A stretch of 64,000 nucleotides of DNA from Xanthoparmelia taractica (GCA_033085395.1 JANQBS010000068.1:1-64000); one strand, 5' to 3'. Shown: positions 1 to 11,586, counted from the stretch's first letter. The notes: a model not told the origin generated them from the letters alone. Made by a program: numbers and translations.

Positions 1-1
1 G

Positions 2-434
2 CTAAGTACGGAGAAGCGAGCGCCAAGGCTAGTCATGACCAGCCCTACGTCCATATGATCAAATATTCCATGACAGTCTCACGATCTAGTCGCTATTTCT
101 ATATACACAGGTATATGAGAGTACTATATATATAGATCTTATATTATTGAATACTTGGTTATTCGAATTCTTCTTCGTGTAGAGTAATCGAGTTACTTTT
201 ATAATCTCTCTTTAAGTAGTTTTAAATAATTAAATAATTAACTAATATTTAATTTCTTTAGTTTATCTTTATTATTTTTATCTTTATCTTTTAAGTTATC
301 TTAATATTTATATATTATAATTATCGTTATTAAGAACTTTAAAATTCTCGAGAATATTACTATTTTGGAATATTTAATCATATGGACCTAGGGCTAGTTA
401 TGACTAGCCTTGGCGCTAGCTTCTCCGTACTTAG
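2..434. mobile_element. Non-autonomous inverted-repeat element (MITE-like), RIP-degraded
   Basis: Positions 2-69 and 367-434 form a 68-bp terminal inverted repeat: each arm's outer end reads CTAAGTACGGAGAAGC going inward, and the arms differ at only five sites, three of them C/T or G/A differences. The roughly 300 bp between the arms is very AT-rich and has no open frame. This is the structure of a MITE or a deleted DNA transposon. The left end lies at the window edge, so the target duplication cannot be read and the superfamily is unknown. Confidence 0.8.
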
Positions 435-603
435 ATGACCAACACCCACTTAGATAGATCTTTATTCTTACACACATCACTCATATTTGATCCAGATCAA
501 GTTGTTCCTTGACAATTACTATCGTTACTAAAAATTATATAATGGTAAAGCCGGTAGATATTTATTCGTTTATCGTAAGCCATTGGATGTGATACCTTTC
601 ATC

Positions 604-1050
604 TCAAATAAGGCCATCCTCCTCCTCTTTGCTGTCTTCACCACCATCCCCAGACATTACACCCATGACGATCTCCAGCCGGTCCATCCCACGTGCACCG
701 TCGCCGACAATCTGCCTCACCGCGATTTTCCGATCCCACGCCTTCCTCCGCCCTCCCCAACCCAGCGACGTCGGCGTTGGAACCTCAGAGGGTCGGCTCT
801 TCATCGCAAGTACAAGTAGCTCCGCAAAGCTGTCCATGTAGCTGTAATCCTTGCCTTGGAGCAGCATGTAGGCGACATGTATGACGATGATACATGCATG
901 CAGCACCAACACCGCTGCCGCGATACGTGGGGTGACGGCATCAAACCCCTAGCCATAGCCGTAGGAATAGAGTGGAAAGGAGAGCTCAGTCCACTCGCTG
1001 TCGCGTACAGCCCTGCTCGGTTCCTGGCATCCAGTACTTTCGCATTGTCA
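604..1050 (-). pseudogene. C-terminal fragment of a fungal multi-pass membrane protein, interrupted by a stop
   Basis: On the minus strand a frame runs from about 1047 to 604. It reads WTELSFP then YSYGYG, hits a TAG stop at 949-951, and continues in the same frame with GFDAVTPRIAAAV, a hydrophobic helix (LVLHACIIVIHVAYMLL) and an AELLVLAMKSRPSE segment. From memory this order (GYG motif, TRRLA-type segment, last membrane helix, AE-x-LALAM-S tail) is common at the C-terminus of uncharacterised fungal membrane proteins. The TAG sits where such proteins have a sense codon, so this is most likely a pseudogene; TGG to TAG on this strand would be G to A, as RIP gives. The upstream exons were not found. 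The family is recalled, not searched. Confidence 0.5.
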
Positions 1051-2004
1051 TTGACGGAGCGCTGATCGTCACTACTCCCCAGCGAGTCCGGAAGACTGCG
1101 GAATAAGAAAGTCTAGGGGATGCTGGCCACTGTCGTTCGGATACTTCCTAAGATACATTTGACGCCAGGAACCTTGCTCCGTCGGGCACTGACAGATATC
1201 AACAAACCCACTCCTCCCTATCAAACCCCATTTGTCGTCTTCTCGGACGTCTGACATCTGCTCGTCGTCTCTCTCTTGTCGGCCACGGTAACAGTTTACT
1301 CCACATCGTACGGAGAGCGCAATAGTCCGTACAGGTCTTTTGCTCTGGCGAGCTATTCCGGCATAAAGGGTCTGAAGATGCCGTCTCACGGCTAGATTCA
1401 AGGAACTGGCATGACACGGCTCCAATAATATGATGTTGTCATGTCTCAGATGCTTACATTGCTAATAGCATAGGCTCACACAACTTTGACTTGGTAGACT
1501 TAGCAGCGCCCGCTAGGGCTCGCCTGGCCTTGACCTTTCTCTCAGGAGACTTCGACACGAAGTCTTGAGTGCACTGGAAATTCGATCGAAAACGATTGGT
1601 CAAGTTGAAAGAAACAGTGGAGTGGTTTCGACTCAAGGCTTCCTTACTCGTAGATGCGACCTCAGTGCGTCCCGCGCTTTCTCAATTCACGTTATTTGAA
1701 TGCTTGCGTATGAGGACTTTTGGAAGCGTTTACTTGGTGATTATCAACTGAGGCAACTTTTGTTCCTATTGTACACGATGTTTCACACTCTAAAGTTAAG
1801 GTGCCTCTAGTGAGACCCCGGTTTTATATTGACCTGGGACTTGATGATAGCACCCTTCCAAAGTTGCCTTTTGAACGCTGGAGAGCCTCAAGAGGCTCGA
1901 ATTGCGGCTGCTCTGATGCCCAGAATGCTGATCCATCAGACATCTATTCTGTTCTCGATTCGCGGGATTAGAAGCAGGAAATGCCTTCCCAAGTCATAGC
2001 CCGG
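1051..2004. other. No recognisable gene
   Basis: Short open frames occur on both strands but none shows a family motif, a codon pattern or a splice structure I can support. Base composition is ordinary, unlike the AT-rich RIP block. Confidence 0.5.
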
Positions 2005-3204
2005 TCATGTGTCCATTGACTCGCATTCAATGATGTTGCTCGCTAAGCTTGGTGGTCCGTTCGCTGTCGGTGCATCAATAATTTCGATGTCGTCTGAGCC
2101 AGCGGTCCGCGTATTGTTCTCCTTGTCCCTAGCCATCTCCGCAGCTTTCGTAATCTTTGCAACATCAGAAGCCCGGTACGCTGGGTACAGTGTGGCAAGG
2201 TTGATAGTTTCGATGGCAGCGTCAGGAGCGATACCATCCTCGGAAATCTCGGTGTCATCTATAAAGCCTTCATCACCGCTGTTCGGCTCGGAATCGGTTG
2301 AGTCATCCTCAGAGCTACACGAGTCTGCAGGCTCATAATCTAGACAATCAGATAGATCAATGAAATGAGCTTCGCGCTTGTCGTTCAGACAGTGGCAGTT
2401 GCCGTCTGTTTCGTTGTCCGCAATCGGTGCATCTCCACAATCCGTCCGTGTTATCAAAAGCTATGGTATCTTCATCTTCACTTTCCTCACCCGCTTCACA
2501 ATTGCTGCATTCGCCGTCAACTCTGTCTCTCTCACAAGCACCGCACATGCCTAGACACCTCTTGCAGGGTCCATTGTCAAGCTGCCAGCCACACGTCTTG
2601 CAACGCTCCGATACATGGCCGTTAGGGCATTTCCAATCGACGAGCGCCGTCCAACATTCCTCGCACCGCCAGATATGGCGATCGAAGACTCTACCACTGA
2701 CCTCTTCACTGAAATCCGAGTCCGTACCCATTCCATTGCTGGAAGATATGGATGCTTCCGATGAAGAGGGGCTTCTGAGCTGAGGTGGACTATCTTCGCT
2801 AGTCGCGTAGATTTTTCTAAAAGCATCCACCTCCATCTCGCTTTTGGATGACTCGGTGGTAGGATCCTGAGAGCATTCTTCATCCACCGACCCTTCACCC
2901 ACCGACTCTGCGCTAACGAGTTCTTCACCAACATTTCCTGGCTCTGGTGACGCGGGAAATGTCTTCTTGGCCAGTACCGTAATATCCTTTTCATTTAGAT
3001 GCCCCAGATGGTCGCCAGGAAATCTAGAAATTGAGATCTTCTAGCCTCGGCAATATATTGCAAAGCATTCAATGAATAGGTCGAAAGCCCCCCAGTCTCT
3101 AAAACATTCTTGTAGTACGCGACTCCAACATCCCCGTCAGCGCACAAGGCGCCGTTATCGATGCCAAGAGCAAAATAAGCCATCTGTAGGGTGGATATCC
3201 ACAT
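2005..3204 (-). pseudogene. Cys-rich, acidic conserved fungal protein with two frameshifts
   Basis: Three minus-strand segments in different frames read as one protein. Segment 1 (3204 to about 3000) starts MWISTLQMAYFALG and ends FLATIWG. Segment 2 (about 2998 to 2430) continues HLNEKDITVLAKKTF and holds a zinc-ribbon-like run with repeated Cys pairs (CEEC, CKTC, CKRC, CGAC, CSNC, CTDC). Segment 3 (about 2430 to 2005) continues DNETDGNCHCLNDKREAHFID and then an acidic Ser/Asp/Glu tail. The joins need a one-base deletion near 3000 (a Gly codon reduced to GG) and a net one-base insertion or two-base loss near 2432. Neither join has splice signals. I associate it from memory with the uncharacterised family DUF8191. 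Two independent frameshifts make a pseudogene the best call; consensus errors are the alternative. Confidence 0.55.
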
Positions 3205-3350
3205 GCTGAACGAGGGTCAGCACTTGTTCACTGACCTTCTCTGCTACGCGAGAGTTGGGTAAATCAAAGAACGTTAAAAGATGAGATAGAACCGTGACGC
3301 GCTATCAACGCGTTCTCTCTCCTTATCGATTGTCGCAACTAGAAAGCCAA

Positions 3351-3360
3351 GTCACGTGAC
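3351..3360. promoter_or_regulatory. Palindromic E-box GTCACGTGAC upstream of the ZGRF1-like gene
   Basis: A perfect 10-bp palindrome with a CACGTG core lies 171 bp before the start codon at 3531. CACGTG is bound by fungal bHLH regulators such as Cbf1- and SREBP-type factors. Use as a promoter element is inference from its position and symmetry. Confidence 0.35.
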
Positions 3361-3530
3361 TGCGCGTATACCTTCACGACCTTTAACAATCCAACGTACC
3401 ATCCATTCCTCCATGGGGAGGAGACGACAATTTGCTGGAGCACCTTCGAAAATCCGAGATCAGCTTTGCTGAACTATGAAAGATACGAGCCACGGATCCC
3501 CAGCAGTGATGGGAAAAGGATCCGCCAGCC

Positions 3531-6140
3531 ATGACCTCCACGATCACATCCTCCGGCGTCCGTCCGACACCGGCTTTCCCCATTCCCTCCACCCAGAATA
3601 CAGCACCTGTACTCGAGTACCGTTGTCTTTATACCCATGACTTGCGAAGAAAGCAAAAGAGGTGGCAAGATGGGCTTCTCCGATTTCACACCTTCAACAA
3701 GCGGATTATGGTGTACGATGTGTCCCGAAATTACATCGGCGACATGCATTGGCGGCAGAATGAAACATTTCAAGATGGCGACGAGTTCGAGTTGGACAGA
3801 GGGGTGCTGATACAAGTGGGGGAGGCTACTGGAAGCATGGAGCAAGATCTTACAGGCCTGTTTGAGAAGAAGAAAAAGGCACCAGAAGTAGCGGTTTATG
3901 AAGAGGTCCCATACGAGCCAGTAGCGGTACCTATGGCTAGACCCACGGTTGTGCAACCTTCGCAGTTGCGGCCGAAGACGTTGAATGCTCTACTGGGGAC
4001 ACCCAAAGGGCGTATTGGGAGAGCTGCGCTGCCTACGAAGTCGCCTCATGAGCTACGCACAGAAAGTGAGAGTATCAGCTGCAACCAAGTTCGTCCGGCC
4101 AAGCGCCAGCGAATAGAATCGCAGCTGGAAAGGCAAGCGAGAACGAACAAGACGCTACCACGGCGAGAACCATTAAACGTTCAGGATCATGATGTAGGGA
4201 TGAATAGGCGTGTCGTTGGAGCAGTTGTTGACAAGAATTCTGAAGAGAACCCAATTTCAACCACAGTGCGAAAATCCGGTCTGCCAAACGCAGTTGTATC
4301 TGTCAACATGCTACCTCCACCCCGAGGTTCGAGTAGAAGAAATAACAGGGAAGACGATGCCTTTGAGCGAATTCACGAGCCGTTGCCCAAGAAAAGATCT
4401 AGTGCATTAGGAAGCTCAGACTTGGTTGTGCAACAAAAGCAAAAACAAGATCAGGACTCTCAGGTACCGCTGAAAGCTATAAAAACTGCCAAACGTCCTG
4501 ATCATGAGCTTGAGACAGTCTACGCAAGTACGAGCACTATCACAAAGCCCATTGAGATGGCTTCGGACGAGGATGTTACACCAACCGACCAGCCACCAAA
4601 ACAAAGGTTAAAGCTACAGATAGCTTCACGAAAGCCACGGGAAAAACTCATGTATCGTGAACTACTACCCCAAGAGTCGTCTGCGATCGGCCGTTCTTCT
4701 GGTGACGGTTCAGTGCTAGATCGAAGTATTCGCCGCCGAAGTACATCGACCGAATCTAGAAAAAGGAATCGAGACCCCATGACTGATTTTCATAAAGAAG
4801 AGCAGGATCGGTTGAAGGCTCGACTCAACAGACATCGTACAAAGGAGATTCAGCGCGATACTGAGCGAGAACAGTTTTGTGGTGACGCACCAGAAGATCT
4901 CTTTCTTTCCCAAGAGCCCATCGAGACAATATCTGCAAAACATTGCAGAGGAAAAGAGAAAGATTCGGAAGGCGTTTCCAAGTCTTCTATGACCGGTTCC
5001 CGTCGCCGTAATACCGAGCCTGTCGTCTTTTTAACCCGTCGTTCGCCATCCCCAGAAGCTCCACAAGAAGCGATACCTAGACCCACCTCTAGTGTTCACC
5101 GCACTGCTGTGGCGCTTGCAAAGATGGATGAGATGCTCTCCCCGCGGGCTCAACCCAGAATTTCGGATTCTATTGGAGAGAAGGACGCTTTGAAAGAGAT
5201 GTTACCCCAAGGATCATCTCCAAATTCGATTCCGAAACCACCACCAGACAGAGTCTCTACACCTCCTGCTCCGAAAGATGATTGGTCTAGTTCGTCTCCA
5301 GCATTTCAAATCCAAAATCACGTGCCCTCTAGGAAAGACGTACCCCAAGAAGAAACTAACATCCTGTCGAAATCGAACCCTGACTCACCGTCCGCATTCG
5401 CAAAGGTCGTGCAACCTAAGATGCAGGCTGCCAAAAGAAGAAAATCAGCTAGCCCACCGTCCGATTCACATTTTTCTTCCATTGCGCCACCACCACCACT
5501 ACCACCACTAAATCCTGTATCTGCACCTTCTCCTCCAAAAGCCCATCCAGTGTCAGCTCCGGGCCTGCAGACTCAGGCCAGCATCCCTCCATCCAAGCCT
5601 CCAATCCTAAAGCCGCCAACCGCGAATCCCACCTCCCTCCCCGCCCCCTCTCCAACCGTAGCGCCAGAACCCCCCACAGCACCCAATCCGGCGCCGAAAC
5701 GCAAACCAAACAACCACCCCGCATTCGCCAAAGTCACGCCCATCATACCGGTCCCGACGCCCCAATCAAATACCGAGACAATAATAGATGTCCCGTCCTC
5801 CCAACCCCCCACTCCCAGCCCGCCGCCTCCGCCCTCGCCGCTACATCCGAAAGAGAAACGGAAACCCGAGCCCCACCTACCCGCCTTTACAAAAGTGGTT
5901 CCGACGAAACCACCCCTTCGATCGGGACTGAGGAAATCGAGATCCGACACCTCGAGCTCTATGCAACGAGGGGCATCTGCTCTACCTGTTTTAGGAGCGA
6001 TGGAAGAGGAGAATACTAGTGGGAGGGATGAGAGTGCAGCTCCGGTTTGGAACAAGGAGGCTTGGGATTTGTTTGGATGCGGTCGGGATGGGGTGGAGTG
6101 TACGTATGAGGAGTTTAAGCGGAAGGAGGGGTTGATGTGA
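3531..6140 (+). CDS. ZGRF1/Dbl2/Mte1-like DNA repair protein (DUF2439 domain)
   Basis: A single exon encodes 869 aa; the ATG has a good context (GCCAGCCATGA). Residues about 27-100 form the DUF2439 (ZGRF1 N-terminal) domain: LEYRCLYTHDLRRKQKRWQDG, then a beta-rich segment with YDVSRNYIGDMHW and the acidic GDEFELDRGVLIQVG. Family members (S. pombe Dbl2, S. cerevisiae Mte1, the N-terminus of human ZGRF1) bind branched DNA and recruit FBH1/Mph1-type helicases at recombination intermediates and telomeres. The remainder is basic, disordered and Pro/Ser-rich, with no helicase domain, as in the yeast proteins. A short motif, AF(A/T)KV, recurs at about residues 622, 731 and 786. The C-terminus, WNKEAWDLFGCG then TYEEFKRKEG, looks like a folded conserved tail. 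Nuclear location is expected. Domain call strong; partner helicase inferred. Confidence 0.85.
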   Translation: MTSTITSSGVRPTPAFPIPSTQNTAPVLEYRCLYTHDLRRKQKRWQDGLLRFHTFNKRIMVYDVSRNYIGDMHWRQNETFQDGDEFELDRGVLIQVGEATGSMEQDLTGLFEKKKKAPEVAVYEEVPYEPVAVPMARPTVVQPSQLRPKTLNALLGTPKGRIGRAALPTKSPHELRTESESISCNQVRPAKRQRIESQLERQARTNKTLPRREPLNVQDHDVGMNRRVVGAVVDKNSEENPISTTVRKSGLPNAVVSVNMLPPPRGSSRRNNREDDAFERIHEPLPKKRSSALGSSDLVVQQKQKQDQDSQVPLKAIKTAKRPDHELETVYASTSTITKPIEMASDEDVTPTDQPPKQRLKLQIASRKPREKLMYRELLPQESSAIGRSSGDGSVLDRSIRRRSTSTESRKRNRDPMTDFHKEEQDRLKARLNRHRTKEIQRDTEREQFCGDAPEDLFLSQEPIETISAKHCRGKEKDSEGVSKSSMTGSRRRNTEPVVFLTRRSPSPEAPQEAIPRPTSSVHRTAVALAKMDEMLSPRAQPRISDSIGEKDALKEMLPQGSSPNSIPKPPPDRVSTPPAPKDDWSSSSPAFQIQNHVPSRKDVPQEETNILSKSNPDSPSAFAKVVQPKMQAAKRRKSASPPSDSHFSSIAPPPPLPPLNPVSAPSPPKAHPVSAPGLQTQASIPPSKPPILKPPTANPTSLPAPSPTVAPEPPTAPNPAPKRKPNNHPAFAKVTPIIPVPTPQSNTETIIDVPSSQPPTPSPPPPPSPLHPKEKRKPEPHLPAFTKVVPTKPPLRSGLRKSRSDTSSSMQRGASALPVLGAMEEENTSGRDESAAPVWNKEAWDLFGCGRDGVECTYEEFKRKEGLM

Positions 6141-6428
6141 TAGAGAGGGAGAGATGAAGGAAGGCGGTCTGGCACAATGTGTATCTAATCTGATGTAAGA
6201 CCTGAATATTAGTTATTTTTCTGGCCTAGCTAAAGCTTGCACTTTGATACCATATACGGTGACTATTATCTATCATTAAGCCGAATGAAATATGCCTTCA
6301 CATCAAAGCGCCCGATTTTCCGAAAACACCCTCATAGCAAGCAACGTACAAAGGAAAGCCAAATCCCACACCGATTGTTCCGTGCGTGAGCAGTGTTGCA
6401 TTTCTAAAAGCCCTTGTTATTTCCCTTC

Positions 6429-9400
6429 CTAACCGTATGCCAAATTCGTAAGCGAGTTCGACGGCGATCGATGAGATCGATGACTACGCTGGCTGTGCAC
6501 ACTATGCGTCGAGCCCGTGTGGCTGTGATGTCGACCGGCCTTCGCTAAGCTGCCGACGTCATGTTGACCTTTAGAGCAGATGTTAGCACCGGCTTGACAC
6601 GAAACGCTCCGATGAGGGTAGAGAGAGTCGACTCACCATCGCAGCAAGCTCTCACATTCTCCAACCTACCACCCTGCTCCTGGTTCTCAATGACCCTCCT
6701 CAGATCCTCTGCACTATCGGCCATGCGCCCACTAGCGACATTCCTTCCCCCTTCTGATACGCCAGGTTCCGACGGCCCTTCATCGCGTAGGCTTGAGCGG
6801 CTGCGCATGGAGCTGCGGACCGAGGCGGCCGGTTTGTGCCAGTAACTACTGATGCGGCTGGAGACGCTTCCTTGATTGTCTGGCGCTTTATAAACCGTGG
6901 CCTTATTGGCAGTGTTATTGTCAATGGCGTTGTTTGATCTGCTCCCCCGGTTTCGTGAAAGGCTGCGACTTATACGACTGCGTACGCTTTCTTTGGCGGG
7001 CGGAGGCTCGGTTTGCTGCCCTTGGCTTTGTGTGTTGCCGCCTGAGGCAGCGCCTGTTGGTATTCGGGTCGAGAGGCGGTTTTGGTCATGCCTGTTCTGC
7101 GTGCCGGAGCTTCGGAAGCTGGCGAGTGAGACACGGGATCGGGAGGAGCGTTTGTTGTGCGACCCTGGATTGAACTCGGCGACATCGGCGTCGGATAAAT
7201 CGCCTGGATTATTGTTTGCGTTGGCGCCATCTAGGCCGGTTCGGAGCAAAAGGTAGGAGAGCGCGTTGAACCAGGTCTCGTGGCGTTGGGAGGTTTGTGC
7301 TGTGAATTTGACGGACCGACCGGGTGTAATTATGATGAGTGATTTGCGGTGGAGGCCAGGTGGCATGGGGTTATCGTCTGCAACTACTCGTACTGCTTCG
7401 ATCGCTACGCTCTTAGATTTGAGCTCTGCGCGGTCGGCGGAAGCCGGATCACGATTGCTCCAGTAGAGCGTGCGAGTGTATGGATGAACCCAGAAGAAGC
7501 GGCGATGGCGAGTGGAAGACATTTCGCCGCGACCTGCTTTACGAGTGTACTTCCACATCATCTCGCCGATCATCGTTTGGGTAATTGCCTGGATCATGCG
7601 GGGATCAGTTCCAGTTTGGAGGCCTTGAGGCATTGGCATGCCGGTGTCGGTACGGATGTTGAAGCGCTCATCCAGTTCAGAAGCGAAAGAAGAGAATGAA
7701 GATCGGCGAGATGCTTGGCTTCGGGCGGTGGAATATCGACCTGCTCTGGGGGTCGTTCCGCCTCGTGATGAGGGACTTTGCATTCCTTGCTGTGACGGGG
7801 TTTGAGGTCGACCGGTGCGAGATCTCGAGGTTCGAGAGGGATATGCAGAAGCTGGGGCAAGGGGGGGACCCATAGATGTTGAAGTACCCGTCGAAGCCAC
7901 TACCGACTCGGGCGGCGCCTTTTGCGCCGCAGCTGCTATCGCCTCCTGATGATCTGGAGGCAGGGGAGGATACGGAGCTGCTCGCGAGCGCATGCTTGTT
8001 GTACTGACTGGTCGCTTGAAAGTCTTCCCAAGTGAGTCCTTGTAATATTGCTCTGGTGCCTTTCCCTTGCCAGCTTCACCGAGGCCGGGAGAGGCGGCTC
8101 CTATATCAGCAAGGGGCCTCATTGACGGTGTGCTGGGCTTCTTCGACACGCTTTCTAGCAGATCTGAGAACGACAGTGTTTGGACGCCACGGTCTACCAC
8201 CGGCGACAACTTGGCATCGCTCTGCTGCATGTTTCGAGTGACAGCATTCTCTGAAACTTCTTGGAGAGGACGTTTGGTACCACTAGTATTAGGTCTACTG
8301 CTCGCAGCAGCTTCTTGACGGGTCTCATCTTCGGCTATTTGGGATCCAGTAGACATTTTACGCTTGTTCCATCCAAATACAGAGCCAAGAATGCCACCAG
8401 TATTAGTCATTTTGGGCGGGCTTTCGGTAGTTTCGGAGCTTATGCCTGCAGCTGTTGGGGCTGCCGACGTAGTGCTTGACTCGTTTGGCACGGATCTTTG
8501 GATAGGCTGTACTGGGGCTGACTCCAGGCTATGAATAGGCGACAATGCTAACGGAGGCGGGGCCTTAATTGCTGTACCTGGAGGCGTCACTGCTTGATCG
8601 TCATGCATTGACTCAGAGTATTCTGTGGGCTGAGTCGAGTTATTCGAAAAGTTCCTGGCTCGCTGATCATCTGATGACAGATCTCCAGAAACACCTCGCA
8701 CTTGCGTTGTCCCAGACCTCGTTGACAAAGGAGTTGTATCTGCACTTTGATTGAATCCAGGAATCATACCAAACATCTGGAGCGGCTGATCCCAAGCTGG
8801 ACGACGTGAGGATGAAGATGAACGGGAACCCGATCCAAGGTTGGACGCACTGGGAGGCTGTGATTCGACACCTTTGTTTTGCGGTGTCTGGGGAGCACTA
8901 CCAAAGATCCTGCTTGTGATGGCCACGGCGGAGCTCATGGACAAGATACCCGAAGATCCTGGGCGCGTACTGGCTTGGCCTGGACTTGCATTGGCTAGAT
9001 TTGCTTCATCTGAGGTCGCTTGACTTGAATTTGCTTGTTGTGACATTGCCTGATCTGGAACTGATTGCCCGAGATTTGATTGTTCTAGGCTGGCTTGGCT
9101 TGGAATTGCGTGTCCTATACCTGTTGGGCTTGGGGAATTCTGCGGAGGGTCCATTGGCTCCGTCATCATACTGGAATCGACCATCGGTATTCTAGGGATA
9201 GGTGGCGCGCCTCCTGTATAGACAACCGTGCTAGGCCTTGGACCCGACATTGACGGACTGACACCTTGTCTCATGCTAGATGATGACCTTCTCCCACTAA
9301 CGCTTCTGAGAAGAGACTGCGTGGACCTGGGCGAGCTGATGGTTCCCTTGCTTGGGGTGCCATCTTCATCACCACTCAGATTCTCTAATTCGTTGAACAA

Positions 9401-11586
9401 ACTTTGATTTGTATCACCGCCTCCGTTCATGAAGCTAGCTGGAGAATCCTTAGCAGTTGACGGCTGACTACTTCCGTGGACTTCGCTGCCCACCCGTGAC
9501 CGACGGGAATTGCGGTTGGCCTTTAGACGGTACCGTTGCGGTTGGTTTTGGATTGGCGTATGAAGAGCACTTCTTTCGTCATCATCAGAAGTTGACGCAG
9601 TGCTCTGTATAGATCTCCTGTCACCTGGCTTAGTGAATATATTAGGTTGTGGTCTCATGCTTCGGATAGTGCCACCCCTGGCAACACCAGACTCTGTCTC
9701 TGTCGCTTCGGCCTCATCCGTGGTGTCTCCCGCCAAACTCTCAGCTCCAGTTTGGAACGCGTCATTGTCAGTGGTGTCGCGCTCATTTGCGGTTTCAAAA
9801 GCATCCTCGGTTTCATTAGCTGTCTGATAAGCATCACTTTTATCCGCAAGTCGCCTCGCTCCTATGGTGCCGTTGCGGTTGATTTGTCGAGCGCCAACAC
9901 TACGGTGAGAACCGTCCTCATCGTTGTGGTCCTCCCAGTCCTGGTCAGATTGCGGGTCATCGACCAGGACATCAGTCCTGCTGTTCCTGGTGGCGCCAAG
10001 CCCAGGCCGACCCGCTCTCCTTATATCTGTATGTGATTTCGCTCTCAGCCTTTTCCCATTCGGCTCGGCTCTTCTAATCTCCAACTCATCCCTAGCCTCT
10101 TGAAGCATGCGTTTGAGATCCTGCTTTTCGGCCTTTTCGCGATGCACACTACCTTTCAAATTCTGGATCATCCTATGGGCGTGATTTAGAGAGCTCTTCA
10201 GAGTCTCTGACTCTAGCATGGAGTGCCTGTAAACACCTTTCGTGGGTGAAGGGGGGGGCGAGTGCTCTCGTTCGGACGAATCGAGGGGATTTTCGTCAGA
10301 CTGCGCGCCAGCGCCCACCTCTGGCTCTGTCTCCTCATCCTTAAAGCGACCGGCAAGTCCGTTGGCTAGCTCTCGATTTTGAGAGGTCAGTTCTTCAATC
10401 TTTCGCTGTAAAGTCTCATTTTCATTTTCGCCCAAGTTCACCGTCTTACGTAGACTAGCGAGCTCGGATTCGTGGGTCTTGCGCACAGCAGCATAATCCT
10501 CGGTGATCCTACTGTAATCTTGTCTAAGGTGATCCAGCTCGCTTTGCGCAGCATTCTTCTCAGATGTGGTAGCTGCCAGTACTTGCTGCAGCTTATGTTC
10601 CCTACCGGCTGACTCTCGATTCGCTGCGTTTATCTCTTGTAGTTGAGTTTCCAGGTTCCAATTCTCGTCTTTGTACCGCTGCTCACTTTCGTCCAGGCTT
10701 CGAAGGCGTTGTGCAAAACCCTCCGCCTCAAACTCGAGCCTTGATTTGTCCGACTGCACAGCTTTCAAGGTCTCATCGCGCTCTAGTAAAACCGATTGCA
10801 AATGCCGCACTTGTCCCAAGAGAGATGTACTAATCTCGGCTGCAAAGTCAATGTCATCCGTCCTCGAAGCTTGATTTCGTTGCTTTCTTGGGACATTAAC
10901 CTTGGATGGCGAATCGGTGGCCTGGCTAGAAAATTTTGTAGGGCTCGCCGGATTCTGCCATTCGGAATCAGTATCCAAATGGCCGAAAGCCAGAATATAG
11001 AACTTGCCTTTCCATCCAAAGCAAAGGGGGCATTCGCGCCCTCTCCTGCTGCTTCCGACTTGGGACCCAGAAATGCCCTCGCACTCTGCCGTCCAACCTC
11101 ATTGTACTCTCGCTCAATCTCTACCAGTTTCTGCCGTAGCTCAGGACTAATTTGCGCCTCCTCCTCTTGTGATCCTAGATCCTGTAGTCGTTGTGCCAGG
11201 TTGATTCTCTGCTGCACCAAAGTCGTACCGAGTTTTGATGTCTCTTGTATCCTCCGATCTGTCTCCGCCATGTGAGCCTCCAATGCCCTCTTGGCTTGCG
11301 CAGGAGAGGATGATGGGTGGTTCAAGGCGAATAGTTGTGTATCGAAGGATGAGAAGCGGTGGGGATGAGGGTGTGAGGGCGGGGTCTCCGTCGCAAAAGG
11401 GTCGTCTTGTCTATTCGTTCCAATGGGAGTACCATTGGAAGACCCAGCAGGAAACGCTTGACGAGCATATTCGCCATTTGGTGTTGCCATGCTGTCCCTG
11501 TTGGAGCGTGAAGGCATTCCGAGAGGAACAGGGTCCGGCTCATGCAATGCAGGACGCACAGAATTGCCAGATCTAGGTACCGACAT
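6429..11586 (-). CDS. apsA: ApsA/Num1/Mcp5-type cortical anchor protein with coiled coil and PH domain
   Basis: Three exons, 11586-11008, 10954-6637 and 6568-6429, total 5037 nt and give 1678 aa. The first intron (11007-10955, 53 nt) is GC-AG: GGAAAG then GCAAGT, with ACTGAT as likely branch site. The second (6636-6569, 68 nt) is GT-AG. The second joint restores the C-terminus; without it the frame ends at 6545. Residues about 95-170, 240-400 and 447-490 are predicted coiled coil. A long Ser/Pro-rich region follows, with Q-A-(S/N/T)-rich short repeats near residue 820. A Mcp5-type PH domain lies at about 1315-1430 (IGEMMWKYTRKAGRG, RHRRFFWVHPYTRTLYW, RHETWFNALSYLL). The family sits at the plasma membrane through the PH domain, anchors dynein and mitochondria, and positions nuclei (A. 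nidulans apsA, yeast Num1). It is divergent from cwc24, whose start is 605 bp away. Confidence 0.9.

Noticed and set aside
604..841. Plus-strand frames over the first pseudogene
   Set aside because: They are shadows of the minus-strand membrane-protein frame, which carries the conserved pattern.
5449..6175. Gly/Val-rich minus-strand frames opposite the ZGRF1-like gene
   Set aside because: They are antisense reflections of its Pro/Ala-rich coding sequence.
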